Source of the DNA: Candidatus Endomicrobiellum trichonymphae
GTDB taxonomy: Bacteria; Elusimicrobiota; Endomicrobiia; Endomicrobiales; Endomicrobiaceae
Direction: 5' to 3'
DNA: 64,000 nucleotides
NCBI RefSeq assembly: GCF_002355835.1
Contig: NZ_AP017459.1
Coordinates: 558,001-622,000 of the forward strand
The translations under genes and the position numbers were made by a program. Position 1 is the stretch's first letter; every line of letters starts with the position of its first letter. This document shows positions 1 through 9,478 of the stretch, piece after piece. The notes under the pieces are model-generated. The model was not told the origin of the DNA and did no database searches. It was given only the letters and a program-made list of their open reading frames with translations.

Positions 1-465
1 TTTAAGAAAATTAATCGCGGCAATTCGATCTTTTTCTACGAATGTATGTTTAAATGTCACATAAACATAAGCAGCCTCATTATCTAAACAGTCTCTAATA
101 GCAGGTTTTAGTTTATTTTTTATCTCATGTGTCCGTTTGGGGGGATCTCTCGTTAATTTATCAATTTCTTCAATATTGCAGCCAAATAATTCGTTTACAA
201 TAGTACTTTTATTCCAAGGCTTGCTACCAGATTCTGTCTTTATTTGAAAACGAACATCATCAGCAATAATAATATCGCTTCTTATACCATTCATGCTTTT
301 TATAACAGCATCAATGCCGCCATCAGGACATGTTATATCTTGGGAGCAATTAATGTAAGTCAGCGGAATGCCATTTTTGACTGCTTCCAAACGAAGAAGT
401 TCTTTAAATAAATTAACAGCTTCTTCAGGTTTATAATTTGACAACTCTTTGCTTAACTTGAACAT
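1..465 (-). CDS. N-terminal part of a large NTPase with PD-(D/E)XK-like nuclease domain (partial, runs off left edge)
   Basis: The reverse strand is open from an ATG at 465 to the window edge, giving 155 residues without a stop. A good ribosome binding site (AAGGAG) lies 7 bases upstream of the ATG. Residues about 49-80 carry the pattern CPDGGIDA followed by FQIKT, which fits the D...QxK core of a restriction-endonuclease-like fold. That domain is common at the N-terminus of STAND/Avs-type defence NTPases; this assignment is from memory of the family. The NTPase domain itself would lie outside the window. On the other strand, directly adjacent, lies what looks like the C-terminal half of such a protein, so the two are probably halves of one gene separated by an inversion. 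It could instead be an intact gene of which only the start is visible. Confidence 0.6.
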   Translation of the reverse strand, partial: MFKLSKELSNYKPEEAVNLFKELLRLEAVKNGIPLTYINCSQDITCPDGGIDAVIKSMNGIRSDIIIADDVRFQIKTESGSKPWNKSTIVNELFGCNIEEIDKLTRDPPKRTHEIKNKLKPAIRDCLDNEAAYVYVTFKHTFVEKDRIAAINFLK

Positions 466-479
466 ACAAATGCTCCTTG

Positions 480-2779
480 TTCCATACTATCTGTTTATGC
501 ATATACTGCAAGGAGAAACCACTTTATATATTTCTTCAAGAATTTTCCAAAACTGGCTCAAAAAAAATTGGTGGAAGAAAAATGTTCATGCATTTAAATA
601 TGAAGGATTTGCAGAAAATATGCCAGAAACTTTAGTAGAATTTTTTAATAAAGAATTGCCAGAATGCCCGACGGATGTTAAAGATAACATACTTCAAAAC
701 CAATTTGATAATTACAATGACATAAATAACAAAAAAAATTATTTCAAAGTATAGCTTGTCAACGAAATAACAATGTTTTTGAGAAACTAAAAAAAAAAAA
801 AACGAGAATTTAAATGAAGAAACTCTTTCTAGTGTAGATGGAGACATACAAGCTTTACTTACATATTATGCTAAGAGTACTGTTTATTTTACAAAAAGTT
901 GCGATTTACTATTTAAAATTGCAGTCTTTGAAAATGGAAATACAGCAGAATCATTTTTTGCAGATTTGTTCACTATTTTTTATAACTCAGTGGATATGGC
1001 AAATACATACGCTTCATTGCCGGACAAGATTGATTATTTGAATAGTTTAATTAAATTAAAAAAAACGAAAAGAGAAATACTAATAATATTAAAAGCTATT
1101 GAGCAAGGCATACAAAATCCTTTGCATAATAGCAAACACGAATATGACTCTAATAAATTTATTGTTAAAATTTTAAGACAATTCAGTTTTAAAGATGCAG
1201 AATTGAGATATATAGATGATTTATTTAAATTAACATTAACAATTTTAGGACAAAGCCCTGATGCTGAGATTATAAAAAAATGTAATTATATATTTAATAG
1301 AATTGCTTTTTATTTATTACAAAATAACGAAACATTCAAAGTTGCTTTAAATCGGTATAAAGAACTAATAAATACTAAAAAGTATGATGTTTTTGAATTT
1401 ATAAGAAGTCTTGACGATGCGTGCAGATATAATTGGATTAAAGAGTTGAATGAAGAAAATATTAGTAAACTGCGTATATTTTATGAAGATTTAAAAAACA
1501 CAAATAAACTTACAGATTTGAAGATTTTTTGTATGCAATATCCGCCTCTTCGTCAAGACGAAGAGAATGAGATATTTAATAATTTAGTGAATATTACAGA
1601 TTTAGAAGAAAATAAAATGCTTGAGTTTTTGTTTTCCGACAAATCTAATTTATCATTTGATGTCGGTATGAAAAAAGCAGCAGGCGACAACGATTTGAGT
1701 ATATTCAAAAAAATTGTAGATAAATATATAGAGTTAAAAGCTCCTAAAAACATAGATTTAATAATCGGGTACTTTCGCGGTTTATATGAAAAAAATCAAG
1801 ATACTTTTGATGATACAGTACTCAGAATTGATTGTAAGTCGCCACTATATACAATTTTGCCGGATATTATTAATACAATACCTACAGATAAAACTGTAAA
1901 ACATTTATTTAATTTGATTAAAAGCAATAAATTTTCTATTACTGATTTAAAATCAAGAATAAGTCGATGTTCAAAACAATTATTGACTGAAGTTATTGAA
2001 TACGTAATAGCAAAAGAAAAATCAGCTGTTTATCTTTGTTTAGATTTTATCTCATATAATAAAGGCAGAATTAAGTTTGATGAAAATTTAGTTCTTAAGT
2101 GCTTAGATGTTTCATTAAAACAGGTTTTTAAAAAAATAATTCTAATTATATCTATTTATGGAACAAAATATTAAATGAGTATGTTAATGCGAAATCGCCA
2201 TTAAAGTATTTATTAGAGATGTTTGAAAAAATCATAATAACCAGCGATGCTTTCAGCAATAAATCAGTAAAAAACAGCCTTTTATTTTTAGCAAAATTAC
2301 ATACACAAGAAATGTGGCAAAAACTTTCCAACATATTAGACAATATCGAACAAAATATTTCACATTTATTCAACATTAAAAATTTCTGGCTCAACAACGG
2401 TTTTTTATCAATATTTGATGAATCTTTAATTATAAAATGGATTGGCGAAAAAGAAAATAAAAGATTAAATGTAATTTTATATTTAGCCCCGGATCATTTT
2501 CTGCCGATAAAAGAAGAATTTGATATGGCTTTTTATAGGAAACTGCTTATTAAGTATCCTGATAATAAAAGATTAAAACAAGGCTTGCATTTACAAGCTA
2601 GCAGTGGTTTTTCTTGGGGAAAAATGAGTGATAATTTAAATGAGAAAATTACAAATCTTAAAAAATTAATAAAAGATGAAAAAGAAAAAATTATAAAAGA
2701 TTGGTTAGAAGAAGAACTAAATATTTGTAATGGAACATTAAAATATATAAAAGAAGAAGAAGAACGAGTAATTTTTTGA
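480..2779 (+). pseudogene. C-terminal half of a large STAND-like NTPase, frameshifted three times
   Basis: One coding trace continues through three reading frames. It starts around 480-500 with a segment containing GETTLYIS and a tryptophan-rich QNWLKKNWW stretch, which I associate with the winged-helix end of STAND-type NTPases. It continues as a long helical, repeat-like region to the stop at 2779. The frame changes at an A8 tract (731-738), an A14 tract (789-802) and an A7 tract (2130-2136). Adding one A at each place rejoins the frames (for example ...VFEKLKKK|NENLNEE... and ...KQVFK|NNSNYIYLWN...). No start codon or Walker motif is present, so the N-terminal half is missing. The function of the helical region (substrate sensing in such proteins) is inference. 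An alternative is several unrelated small genes, but the continuous trace argues against that. Confidence 0.65.
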
Positions 2780-2817
2780 TGGTACTTACATATTTAAAAA
2801 TTGGCAATATATTAATT

Positions 2818-3474
2818 CTATTTCCTGCTGCTTTCTTCAGCCCATGAGCGGCGGATATAAAGCGGCTTTATTTTTGTATAGTCCGTGCTTTTTGCAGAGT
2901 GATAAGCCATTGTCGCCAACACCTGCGCTTTAGGCATATGCATAATATAAGGCAGAGAAATACTGTATTTGCCTAGTCCTTTGGAAAGTTTTTCTTTATA
3001 AGATATTGCGGCATCTCCTATCACCAACACCTTATTTTTATATTTCTTTAAGTCTTTAATAAACAGGTCTATACTTTTAATAACGATTTTTTTTCCGTCT
3101 TTAACATAAACTTCACACCTTAAAGCATCTATTGCGGGAACTGTTTTTATTCCTTTTATTTCAACAAAAGATTTCTCTAAAATTGACAAAGTATCAACGG
3201 CTGCAATAGGCTTGTTTAATATTTGGGCAAACGTTTTTATCGCAATCATGCCGACTCTTATCCCCGTAAAACTTCCGGGACCCGTCGACACTGCAAATTT
3301 ATCTATATCCTGAAAAACATTTCCCGTATCTCTCAACAATCTTTCCACTGACGGAATGATCATTTCAGAGTGTATGCGCCCGCAGTCATAATAGAACGAT
3401 GCGGCGTGCCTGCCGTCTTCATTTAAAGCGGTGCTGAATGTTCTTCCCGAACTTTCTACAGCCAAAATTTTCAT
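2818..3474 (-). CDS. tsaB: TsaB, dimerisation partner of TsaD in t6A tRNA modification
   Basis: The 218-residue product has the ASKHA-fold start MKILAVESS and the family signature STGPGSFTGIRVG near residues 63-75. TsaB is a degenerate paralogue of TsaD that scaffolds the TsaB-TsaD-TsaE complex making N6-threonylcarbamoyladenosine at position 37 of ANN-decoding tRNAs. Length is normal for the family. It overlaps the end of tsaE by 4 bases, and the order thiL-tsaE-tsaB on the minus strand indicates one transcript. It ends 38 bases from the neighbouring convergent pseudogene, with no clear terminator between them. Confidence 0.93.
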   Translation of the reverse strand: MKILAVESSGRTFSTALNEDGRHAASFYYDCGRIHSEMIIPSVERLLRDTGNVFQDIDKFAVSTGPGSFTGIRVGMIAIKTFAQILNKPIAAVDTLSILEKSFVEIKGIKTVPAIDALRCEVYVKDGKKIVIKSIDLFIKDLKKYKNKVLVIGDAAISYKEKLSKGLGKYSISLPYIMHMPKAQVLATMAYHSAKSTDYTKIKPLYIRRSWAEESSRK

Positions 3475-3941
3475 TTTTTCTTCTCGATTTTTATTTTTCT
3501 TTCAGAACCTGCACTACTTTTAATTTCAACATTCCAGCGATTGTCGTCTTCAGCTCCTACAAGCCTATCCGCCCATTCAATAAGGGAAATATTTCCGCTG
3601 TATAGATATTCTTCTATTCCCATATCCCAGACGCTTGATGGCTTGAGTCTGTATAGATCTATGTGAAAAAGTTTTATGCCGTCTGCATTATATTCATTTA
3701 CAAGCATAAAACTTGGACTTCTTGCAAAACCCTTATTGCCGAATACTTTTACAACACCCTGCGTAAAAGTCGTCTTTCCGCTTCCTAAATCACCTTTCAG
3801 AAAAACAATGTCTCCGCTCTTTAATGCAGCTGCAAATTTTTTACCCAAATCACTTGTTTCTTTGGGAGTTTTAGTAAAAAAAATCTTTTCTTTAAAAGTG
3901 TTTGTACCCCAAATATTTAATTTTCTGTTCTTTGCCGTCAT
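3471..3941 (-). CDS. tsaE: TsaE, ATPase of t6A synthesis
   Basis: The 156-residue product has a Walker A motif (GDLGSGKTT, about residues 50-58) and the TsaE hallmarks SPSFMLVNEY and FHIDLYRL, followed by ISLIEWADR. TsaE hydrolyses ATP to recycle the TsaB-TsaD complex. The ATG at 3941 makes the gene overlap the 3' end of thiL by 50 bases. I see no better downstream ATG, GTG or TTG before the conserved region, so the overlap is probably real and implies translational coupling. The lysine-rich tail (IKIEKKK) is unremarkable. The gene belongs to the thiL-tsaE-tsaB unit. Confidence 0.92.
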   Translation of the reverse strand: MTAKNRKLNIWGTNTFKEKIFFTKTPKETSDLGKKFAAALKSGDIVFLKGDLGSGKTTFTQGVVKVFGNKGFARSPSFMLVNEYNADGIKLFHIDLYRLKPSSVWDMGIEEYLYSGNISLIEWADRLVGAEDDNRWNVEIKSSAGSERKIKIEKKK

Positions 3942-4887
3942 AAAAATATTTCACCTTTTTTGACGAATCTATTTTGCCTATATAAGAAATATGCGGAACT
4001 AATTTTTTTAAGAGCTTTGCTTTTAAGGAAGGTACGGTAAAAATAAGTTCATAATCTTCCGCGCCAAACAATGCCAGATCCAACTGTTTTTTATCTTCTC
4101 TGAAAACTTTTTTCAGGCTTGATGATACCGGGATTTTATCCATATAAATCTCAGCGCCTTTCCCGGAATCTTTTGCAAGCAAATCAACGGAAATATATAG
4201 TCCGTCGGAAGCATCTGTTAAAGAAGTTAAGTGTTTTGATATTTTCTGCGCTTCTTTAAGTCTTGCTTTAGGATTGTTTTGTTTTGAAATCAAAAAATGT
4301 TCATATTTATTATATTTATGTTTTGTTCCGTATTTATACAAAAGCGCAACTCCAGCTCCAGCATCGCCAAAAGTGTTTGTCACACCAATTAAATCGCCGA
4401 TACCTGCGCCGTTTCTTTTAATTACTCTTTCTCTTCCTATGCCGATGCCGACAATTGTGACAGAGATTATAGTTTTATCAGCTCTTACGGTATTGCCGCC
4501 CGCTATTGCCATTTTATATTTATCGCAGGCTTTCTTAAACCCCTTATACAAATTTTTAATGAATATTTCCGATGTTTTAGGCGGAAGTCCCAAGCCTATA
4601 AACGCATATTCGGGTTTTATGTTTCCCATTGCAGCTATATCGCTTACGTTTACTTCAATAGATTTCCTGCCAATTTCCTGCGGATTTGTCCAATCTTTTT
4701 TAAAGTGGACATCTTCAACCAGCATATCCTTTGTTATACAGATATTGTTTTTGCCTGACTTAAAGCAAAAACTGTCATCGCCGATGCCTGCGACGATATT
4801 TTTATTATCTTTTGAGTCTGCAAACTGATTCTTTATCATATCTATCAGTCCAAACTCGCCGATTGATGAAATATCTATATTTTTCAT
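3892..4887 (-). CDS. thiL: Thiamine-monophosphate kinase
   Basis: The 331-residue product matches ThiL of the AIR synthase-like superfamily. It has IGEFGLIDMI near the N-terminus, AGIGDDS around residue 34, the metal-binding DMLVEDVHF, and VSDIAAMG. A second Asp-rich segment, TDASDGLYIS, occurs in the C-terminal half. It phosphorylates thiamine monophosphate to the active cofactor thiamine diphosphate. It is the first gene of the minus-strand unit. The ATG lies only 8 bases downstream of a perfect TATAAT, so the mRNA may be leaderless (see the promoter entry). Length and motifs are complete. Confidence 0.94.
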   Translation of the reverse strand: MKNIDISSIGEFGLIDMIKNQFADSKDNKNIVAGIGDDSFCFKSGKNNICITKDMLVEDVHFKKDWTNPQEIGRKSIEVNVSDIAAMGNIKPEYAFIGLGLPPKTSEIFIKNLYKGFKKACDKYKMAIAGGNTVRADKTIISVTIVGIGIGRERVIKRNGAGIGDLIGVTNTFGDAGAGVALLYKYGTKHKYNKYEHFLISKQNNPKARLKEAQKISKHLTSLTDASDGLYISVDLLAKDSGKGAEIYMDKIPVSSSLKKVFREDKKQLDLALFGAEDYELIFTVPSLKAKLLKKLVPHISYIGKIDSSKKVKYFYDGKEQKIKYLGYKHF

Positions 4888-4895
4888 TAGTAATA

Positions 4896-4917
4896 ATTAT
4901 ATCAATTTTGATATAAT
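4896..4917. promoter_or_regulatory. Palindromic divergent promoter for thiL and comEC
   Basis: The 22-base sequence is a near-perfect inverted repeat: ATTATATCAA, two T, then TTGATATAAT. Each arm contains an extended -10 element (TGATATAAT), one pointing left to thiL (TATAAT at 4901-4896) and one right to comEC (TATAAT at 4912-4917). Neither has a recognisable -35 box. Expected transcription starts fall within a few bases of both ATG codons (4887 and 4929), and neither gene has a Shine-Dalgarno sequence, so both transcripts are predicted to be almost leaderless. Confidence 0.6.
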
Positions 4918-4928
4918 AAAAACTACTT

Positions 4929-6740
4929 ATGCGTTCTATAATAAGAACATTGTGCAAAAGACCGATCATAACGGTTTTTATTACTTATGTTTTTGCACTA
5001 ATTTTGTTAGATACTTTCGGATATTTTTCCTATGAAAAGCAAAGTTATCTCTACAAACTAATTGACAACAACGCTACTGTTTCAGTCGAAGGCAGAATTC
5101 TTTCTGTGCCCCAGCTTTTAAAAGACGGCAAAAGGTTTGTGATAAAAACCAATATCATAAACGGCAGAGCAGTAAGTGAAAAAATTATAGTAAATTCTCC
5201 CTCCGGATATTCCGTAACTTACGGTGACATAATAAATGTTGAGGGAAAACTGAAAAAACCTTTTTCATCTGCTTTCCCTCTCTTATTTGATTATCAGAAA
5301 TATCTTGCAAGAAGCGGAATATACGTTGTTTTAGACATATCTTCTCTTGAATATATAGACTCAAAACCCAACATCATTAAAAAATTTGCTTTTGCATTCC
5401 GGCAGGATATAATAAAAAAATTTGACGACTATTTTAAAAGACCTTACTCCGATGTTTTAAAATCACTAATTATCGGTGATAAAAGCACGCTTTCGCGGGA
5501 CATCAAAAATAGTTTTTCAGATTCAGGGATAATGCACATCTTGGTTGTAAGCGGACTTCATGTAGGCTTTATAAGCATAATTGTTCTTTTCATTTTAAAA
5601 CTGACAGGACTGTCTTTAAAAAAAGTTTCGCTGTTAAGCATTCCTTTTATATTTTTTTATTGCTTTGCAACCGGCGCAAATCCTCCGGCATTGAGATCAG
5701 CAATAATGTTTTCCTGCGTAATATTTTCTTTATCATTGGGCAGAGAACCTTTAATATACAATTCTCTTGCTTTATCCGCGTTAATCATACTCATATTCCA
5801 GCCGCAACAATTGTTTACGGCATCTTTCCAGATGTCTTACAGCGCGACAATAGGAGTTGTATGTTTCTATAAAAATGTTTTAGGATTGTTCCGAAATGTA
5901 AAAGGCAAAATACTGCGTTTTTTCTGCGGAGTACTGTCAGTTACAATTTCAGCCCAGCTGATTTTGATACCGGTTTGTATTCACTATTTCGGAAAAATTT
6001 CAATAATATCTTTTGTAACAAACATAATAGTTACGCCGCTTACGGGAATTATTCTCTATCTTGGCATTATTTTCTATATATTAACTTTTATATTTCACAA
6101 TGCTGCAGCATTGTGCTCATTTATTCTTTCGCTGCTTCTTAAATTTGTCTTGTCAGTAACAATATTTTTAGGAAATATTAAATTTGCTGTGGTATTGATT
6201 CCAAAACCGTCAGTTATACAACTTCTGCTGTTTTTTCTTTTCATGTTTTGCATAGGATATTTTGAAAATAAGAAAAAATTTATTTTTTCTGGAATTATCT
6301 TAATATCAAGTTTTTTATATTTTATTTTTCCGGCAGTGCATGAAAAAAATAAAGTATTTTTCAATGTATATAAAGGAAACAGCATAACCGCTTTACAGAT
6401 AAAAAATAATTCTGCAAACGCATTTATTCTTTATAACAAAAGCAAATATTATGACAGGTACTATATTGATTCATTTAAACAGTTTATGGCTTTTTCGGGA
6501 ATAAAAAAAGCCGACATAACGGCTGTCGGATTTGATGAAGAAAAAATATATTCCGACTTAATAAATTTTAATATCAGCACGATTGAACCCGCAGGCGCAA
6601 AAACTCTTGATTTTCATCTTAACGATTATCTTATCCGCGTTGACACTTCTGCAAAAAAACTTTATATTGATGATATCGAATTCAGTTTTAAAGATAAAAC
6701 CTCTTTTTACTACAACAAAAAAAAGAAAGTATTTAAATAA
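4929..6740 (+). CDS. comEC: ComEC/Rec2-family DNA uptake channel, without metal-binding C-terminal domain
   Basis: The 603-residue product has an N-terminal extracytoplasmic domain (about 20-170, with GDIINVEGKL), then the Competence domain starting LKSLIIGDK and SGIMHILVVSGLHVG, then about ten hydrophobic segments to residue 460. ComEC carries single-stranded DNA across the inner membrane during natural transformation. In the roughly 145 residues after the last membrane segment, a faint trace of the metallo-beta-lactamase-like domain is visible (FFNVYKGNS, FSGIKKADI), but the His/Asp ligands of HxHxDH are absent. Many ComEC proteins function without an active nuclease domain, so the channel may still work. 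It stands alone next to a divergent promoter. An intact uptake gene is of note in a genome that has gathered many foreign genes. Confidence 0.88.
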   Translation: MRSIIRTLCKRPIITVFITYVFALILLDTFGYFSYEKQSYLYKLIDNNATVSVEGRILSVPQLLKDGKRFVIKTNIINGRAVSEKIIVNSPSGYSVTYGDIINVEGKLKKPFSSAFPLLFDYQKYLARSGIYVVLDISSLEYIDSKPNIIKKFAFAFRQDIIKKFDDYFKRPYSDVLKSLIIGDKSTLSRDIKNSFSDSGIMHILVVSGLHVGFISIIVLFILKLTGLSLKKVSLLSIPFIFFYCFATGANPPALRSAIMFSCVIFSLSLGREPLIYNSLALSALIILIFQPQQLFTASFQMSYSATIGVVCFYKNVLGLFRNVKGKILRFFCGVLSVTISAQLILIPVCIHYFGKISIISFVTNIIVTPLTGIILYLGIIFYILTFIFHNAAALCSFILSLLLKFVLSVTIFLGNIKFAVVLIPKPSVIQLLLFFLFMFCIGYFENKKKFIFSGIILISSFLYFIFPAVHEKNKVFFNVYKGNSITALQIKNNSANAFILYNKSKYYDRYYIDSFKQFMAFSGIKKADITAVGFDEEKIYSDLINFNISTIEPAGAKTLDFHLNDYLIRVDTSAKKLYIDDIEFSFKDKTSFYYNKKKKVFK

Positions 6741-6766
6741 ATGGTAAAATAATAAATTAATAAAAG

Positions 6767-6780
6767 AGCGAGTGCTCGCT
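6767..6780 (+). terminator. Small GC-rich hairpin after comEC
   Basis: AGCGAG-TG-CTCGCT forms a 6-bp inverted repeat followed by TTT in otherwise AT-rich DNA, between comEC and hisD. The physical loop would be 2-4 bases and the T run is short, so it is a weak terminator candidate at best. The remainder of 6741-6843 shows no gene. Confidence 0.3.
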
Positions 6781-6843
6781 TTATGCGCGGTTATTTTTGA
6801 ACTTAACGTCAGCTTTTGAAGTATCACTGAGATCATTCATTTA

Positions 6844-8103
6844 TTGTCAAAATTCTTTGGTTTTTATATAATAAAAACAAATCAAATGGACGCTAAGCAA
6901 ATTAGTATTTATGTTTCAGATATAATTGAAGATATTAAAAATAACGGCGATGAAGCTGTTTTTAAATATCTTAAAAAATTTGATAATGTAGATTTGTCTA
7001 AAAAGGGATATAGAGTTTCCCAAAAGGTAATAGATGATGCCGCTAAACGTATCCCAAAACAGTTAAAAAATGTAATAAAATCTTCTTATTCAAATATTTT
7101 GGCATATCATAAGTATGAACGTTCTCAAATTAAAAAGAGATGGAATTATGTTAAAAATGGTTTAAAAATAGGACAATTTTATAGACCTGTAGAGTCTGTC
7201 GGTCTTTATGTTCCCGGAGGACGTTTTCCTTATCCTTCAACTGTTATTATGACTGCAGTTCCTGCTATGGCAGCAGGAGTAAAAAGAATAGTTATGGTCA
7301 CTCCGCCCAAAAATATGAACGATGCTGTTTTATTTAGCGCAAAATTGTGTGGCATAAAAGAAATATATTGTATCGGTGGCGTAGTGGCTGTAGGAGCTTT
7401 AGCTTACGGAACAAAAACATTAAAGAAAGTTGATATGATTGTAGGTCCGGGAAACGCTTATGTAAATGAAGCAAAAAAACAGGTTTTCGGGCGCGTCGGC
7501 ATAGATTCGCTTGCTGGACCGACTGAAGTGGCAATAATTGCGGATAAAGACGTTCCCACGGATTATGTTGTTGCCGACGTAATGGCACAGGTAGAACATG
7601 ATCCTTTAGCAAAAACGTATCTTTTATGCGAATCGGCAAAAAAAATGTCTGAAATAGAAAAACTGCTTCCTAAAGAAGCCTTGAAACAATTAAGAACAGA
7701 ACTTTGCTCGTTAAATAAAGCTGTTGACATAGTAAACAATATAGCGCCTGAGCATTTAGAATTATTGGTAAAAAACTATCAGATTTTGTTAAAAAACGTC
7801 AGAAATGCCGGAGCTGTCTTTGTAGGTTATCAGACACCTACGGCTTCGGGCGACTATTGGGCGGGACCTTCGCATGTTCTGCCTACAAATGGTTCTGCAA
7901 AATTCTCAAGCGGTCTTTCGGTAATGACATTTTTAAAAAGATCCGCATATATAGAAATGAATAAAAACAATAAAAAGGCATACAAAACTATTGCCGATTT
8001 TGCACAGGCGGAAAACATGCAATATCATAAAAAATCTGCAGAGGTAAGATACCTCATCCCATCTTTTTTCTCCAAATGTAAAGAGAGAACAGTGGATATA
8101 TAA
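6844..8103 (+). CDS. hisD: Histidinol dehydrogenase
   Basis: The 419-residue product catalyses the last two steps of histidine synthesis (histidinol to histidine, NAD-dependent, zinc enzyme). Visible family features are VGLYVPGGR, the MIVGPGNAYVNEAK signature, the zinc ligands in MAQVEHDP, the catalytic NIAPEHLELL, ASGDYWAGPSHVLPT and a late His (MQYHKKSAEVR). The proposed start is a TTG at 6844 without an obvious Shine-Dalgarno site. An ATG at 6889 (MDAKQI) would remove 15 residues. This is the first gene of the hisD-B-H-A-F-I run. Confidence 0.95.
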   Translation: MSKFFGFYIIKTNQMDAKQISIYVSDIIEDIKNNGDEAVFKYLKKFDNVDLSKKGYRVSQKVIDDAAKRIPKQLKNVIKSSYSNILAYHKYERSQIKKRWNYVKNGLKIGQFYRPVESVGLYVPGGRFPYPSTVIMTAVPAMAAGVKRIVMVTPPKNMNDAVLFSAKLCGIKEIYCIGGVVAVGALAYGTKTLKKVDMIVGPGNAYVNEAKKQVFGRVGIDSLAGPTEVAIIADKDVPTDYVVADVMAQVEHDPLAKTYLLCESAKKMSEIEKLLPKEALKQLRTELCSLNKAVDIVNNIAPEHLELLVKNYQILLKNVRNAGAVFVGYQTPTASGDYWAGPSHVLPTNGSAKFSSGLSVMTFLKRSAYIEMNKNNKKAYKTIADFAQAENMQYHKKSAEVRYLIPSFFSKCKERTVDI

Positions 8104-8123
8104 AATTTTTGCAGGATATTTTA

Positions 8124-8711
8124 ATGAAGCAAAGAAAAGCAAAAATTACAAGAAAAACTAAAGAGACTAATATTGTCGTTGAAATTAATCTTGACAATAT
8201 TTTGTTGCCTTCAGTGTCGACTACCATAGGTTTTCTAGATCATATGCTCGAACTTTTTGCGGTGCATTCTGGAATAGGCTTTAAAATTAAAGCTTCCGGC
8301 GATACGCATATAGATGATCATCATCTGGTTGAAGATGCGGGAATAACCATAGGACAGGCTTTAAAAGAAGCTGTTGGCGATAAAAAAGGCATTGTGCGCT
8401 ACGGACATTTTCTTTTACCTATGGACGAGACTTTAAGCTATGTAGCTTTAGATTTGGCGGGCAGATTTTACTTAAGCTATGAGGCTGATATAAAATTTCA
8501 GAAAAACGGATTTAATTATGATTTGATACAGGAGTTTTTCTATGCTCTTGCAAGTAATGCCGGAATTACACTGCATATTAAAATGATAAAAGGAAGAAAT
8601 AACCATCATATAGCAGAATCTATTTTCAAGGCTTTTGGTCGTGCTTTGAGGCAGGCAGTGTCATACTCCAAAAGTAAAAAAACCGTTCCTTCAACAAAAG
8701 GAATTCTCTAA
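8124..8711 (+). CDS. hisB: Imidazoleglycerol-phosphate dehydratase
   Basis: The product dehydrates imidazole-glycerol phosphate to imidazole-acetol phosphate, using two manganese ions bound by His/Glu clusters. Both clusters are visible: DHMLELFAVHSG with DDHHLVEDAGI, and later NNHHIAESIFKAF. It is the monofunctional form of about 195 residues, with no fused histidinol phosphatase. I prefer the ATG at 8124, preceded by AGGAT, over a TTG 15 bases upstream. It lies 20 bases after hisD. The 134 bases to hisH contain only a small inverted repeat (ATCCGC...GCGGAT) and no gene. Confidence 0.95.
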   Translation: MKQRKAKITRKTKETNIVVEINLDNILLPSVSTTIGFLDHMLELFAVHSGIGFKIKASGDTHIDDHHLVEDAGITIGQALKEAVGDKKGIVRYGHFLLPMDETLSYVALDLAGRFYLSYEADIKFQKNGFNYDLIQEFFYALASNAGITLHIKMIKGRNNHHIAESIFKAFGRALRQAVSYSKSKKTVPSTKGIL

Positions 8712-8845
8712 TCCGCATAAAATGCTCGCGGATTGTATATCGATACAAAAATTACTCGGCAGCGACAAAAATCAGTGATGAAAAGAAATATAAAATTAAA
8801 GAGGTTATAGCGCAGATAACAAAAGGGATCTATAGGTTAAAAAAA

Positions 8846-9478
8846 ATGGCAAAAAAAATTGCGGTTATAGATTACGGATTCGGCAATATTAAAAGTGTGC
8901 TAAATGCCCTGCATCACTGCAATGCAGAGGCGCATGTTATTGATTCTCCGTCAAAGATTTCAGATTTTGGTGGTGCAATACTTCCGGGCGTTGGAGCATT
9001 TGGTCCCGCGGCAGATTTTTTAAAGTCAAAAAGTTTTGATAAAGCGATATGCAGTTATGTAAATTCCGGAAAAATGCTCTATGGAATATGTCTGGGATTC
9101 CAGCTTTTCTTTAGTAAAAGTTATGAAAACGGAGAATATGAGGGATTAAATCTTATATCCGGCGAAGTAAAAAAATTTGAGTTTGAAGATAAAACTTTAA
9201 AACTTCCGCATATGGGATGGAACAATATAGAAACTACAAACAGCGCATATTCAAAAAAGATGTTTGATACAATAGTCGGCAAAGAAACTTTTTATTTTGT
9301 TCATTCGTATTACGGAATACCTAAGAATTTGTCACAAGCTTCAAGTTTCTGCAATTACGGTATAAACTTTTGTTCTTCTGTGGCACACAGAAATGTCTGG
9401 GGCAGCCAGTTTCACCCTGAAAAAAGTGGAGAAAACGGATTAAAAATTTTAAGCAACTTTATAAATGAGGTTAAATAA
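8846..9478 (+). CDS. hisH: Imidazole glycerol phosphate synthase, glutaminase subunit
   Basis: The 210-residue class I glutamine amidotransferase supplies ammonia to HisF. It has the nucleophile Cys82 in YGICLGFQ, and His190 and Glu192 of the catalytic triad in QFHPEKS. PGVGAFGPA near residue 47 forms the oxyanion region. The start is in AAAAAAATGGC with no strong ribosome site. The stop codon abuts the ATG of hisA, so HisH and HisA are probably translationally coupled. Confidence 0.95.
   Translation: MAKKIAVIDYGFGNIKSVLNALHHCNAEAHVIDSPSKISDFGGAILPGVGAFGPAADFLKSKSFDKAICSYVNSGKMLYGICLGFQLFFSKSYENGEYEGLNLISGEVKKFEFEDKTLKLPHMGWNNIETTNSAYSKKMFDTIVGKETFYFVHSYYGIPKNLSQASSFCNYGINFCSSVAHRNVWGSQFHPEKSGENGLKILSNFINEVK

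Noticed and set aside
4274-4828. 184-codon open frame on the plus strand
   Set aside because: It lies fully antisense to the well-supported thiL gene and reads as a low-complexity Ser/Pro/Ile-rich sequence without family features.
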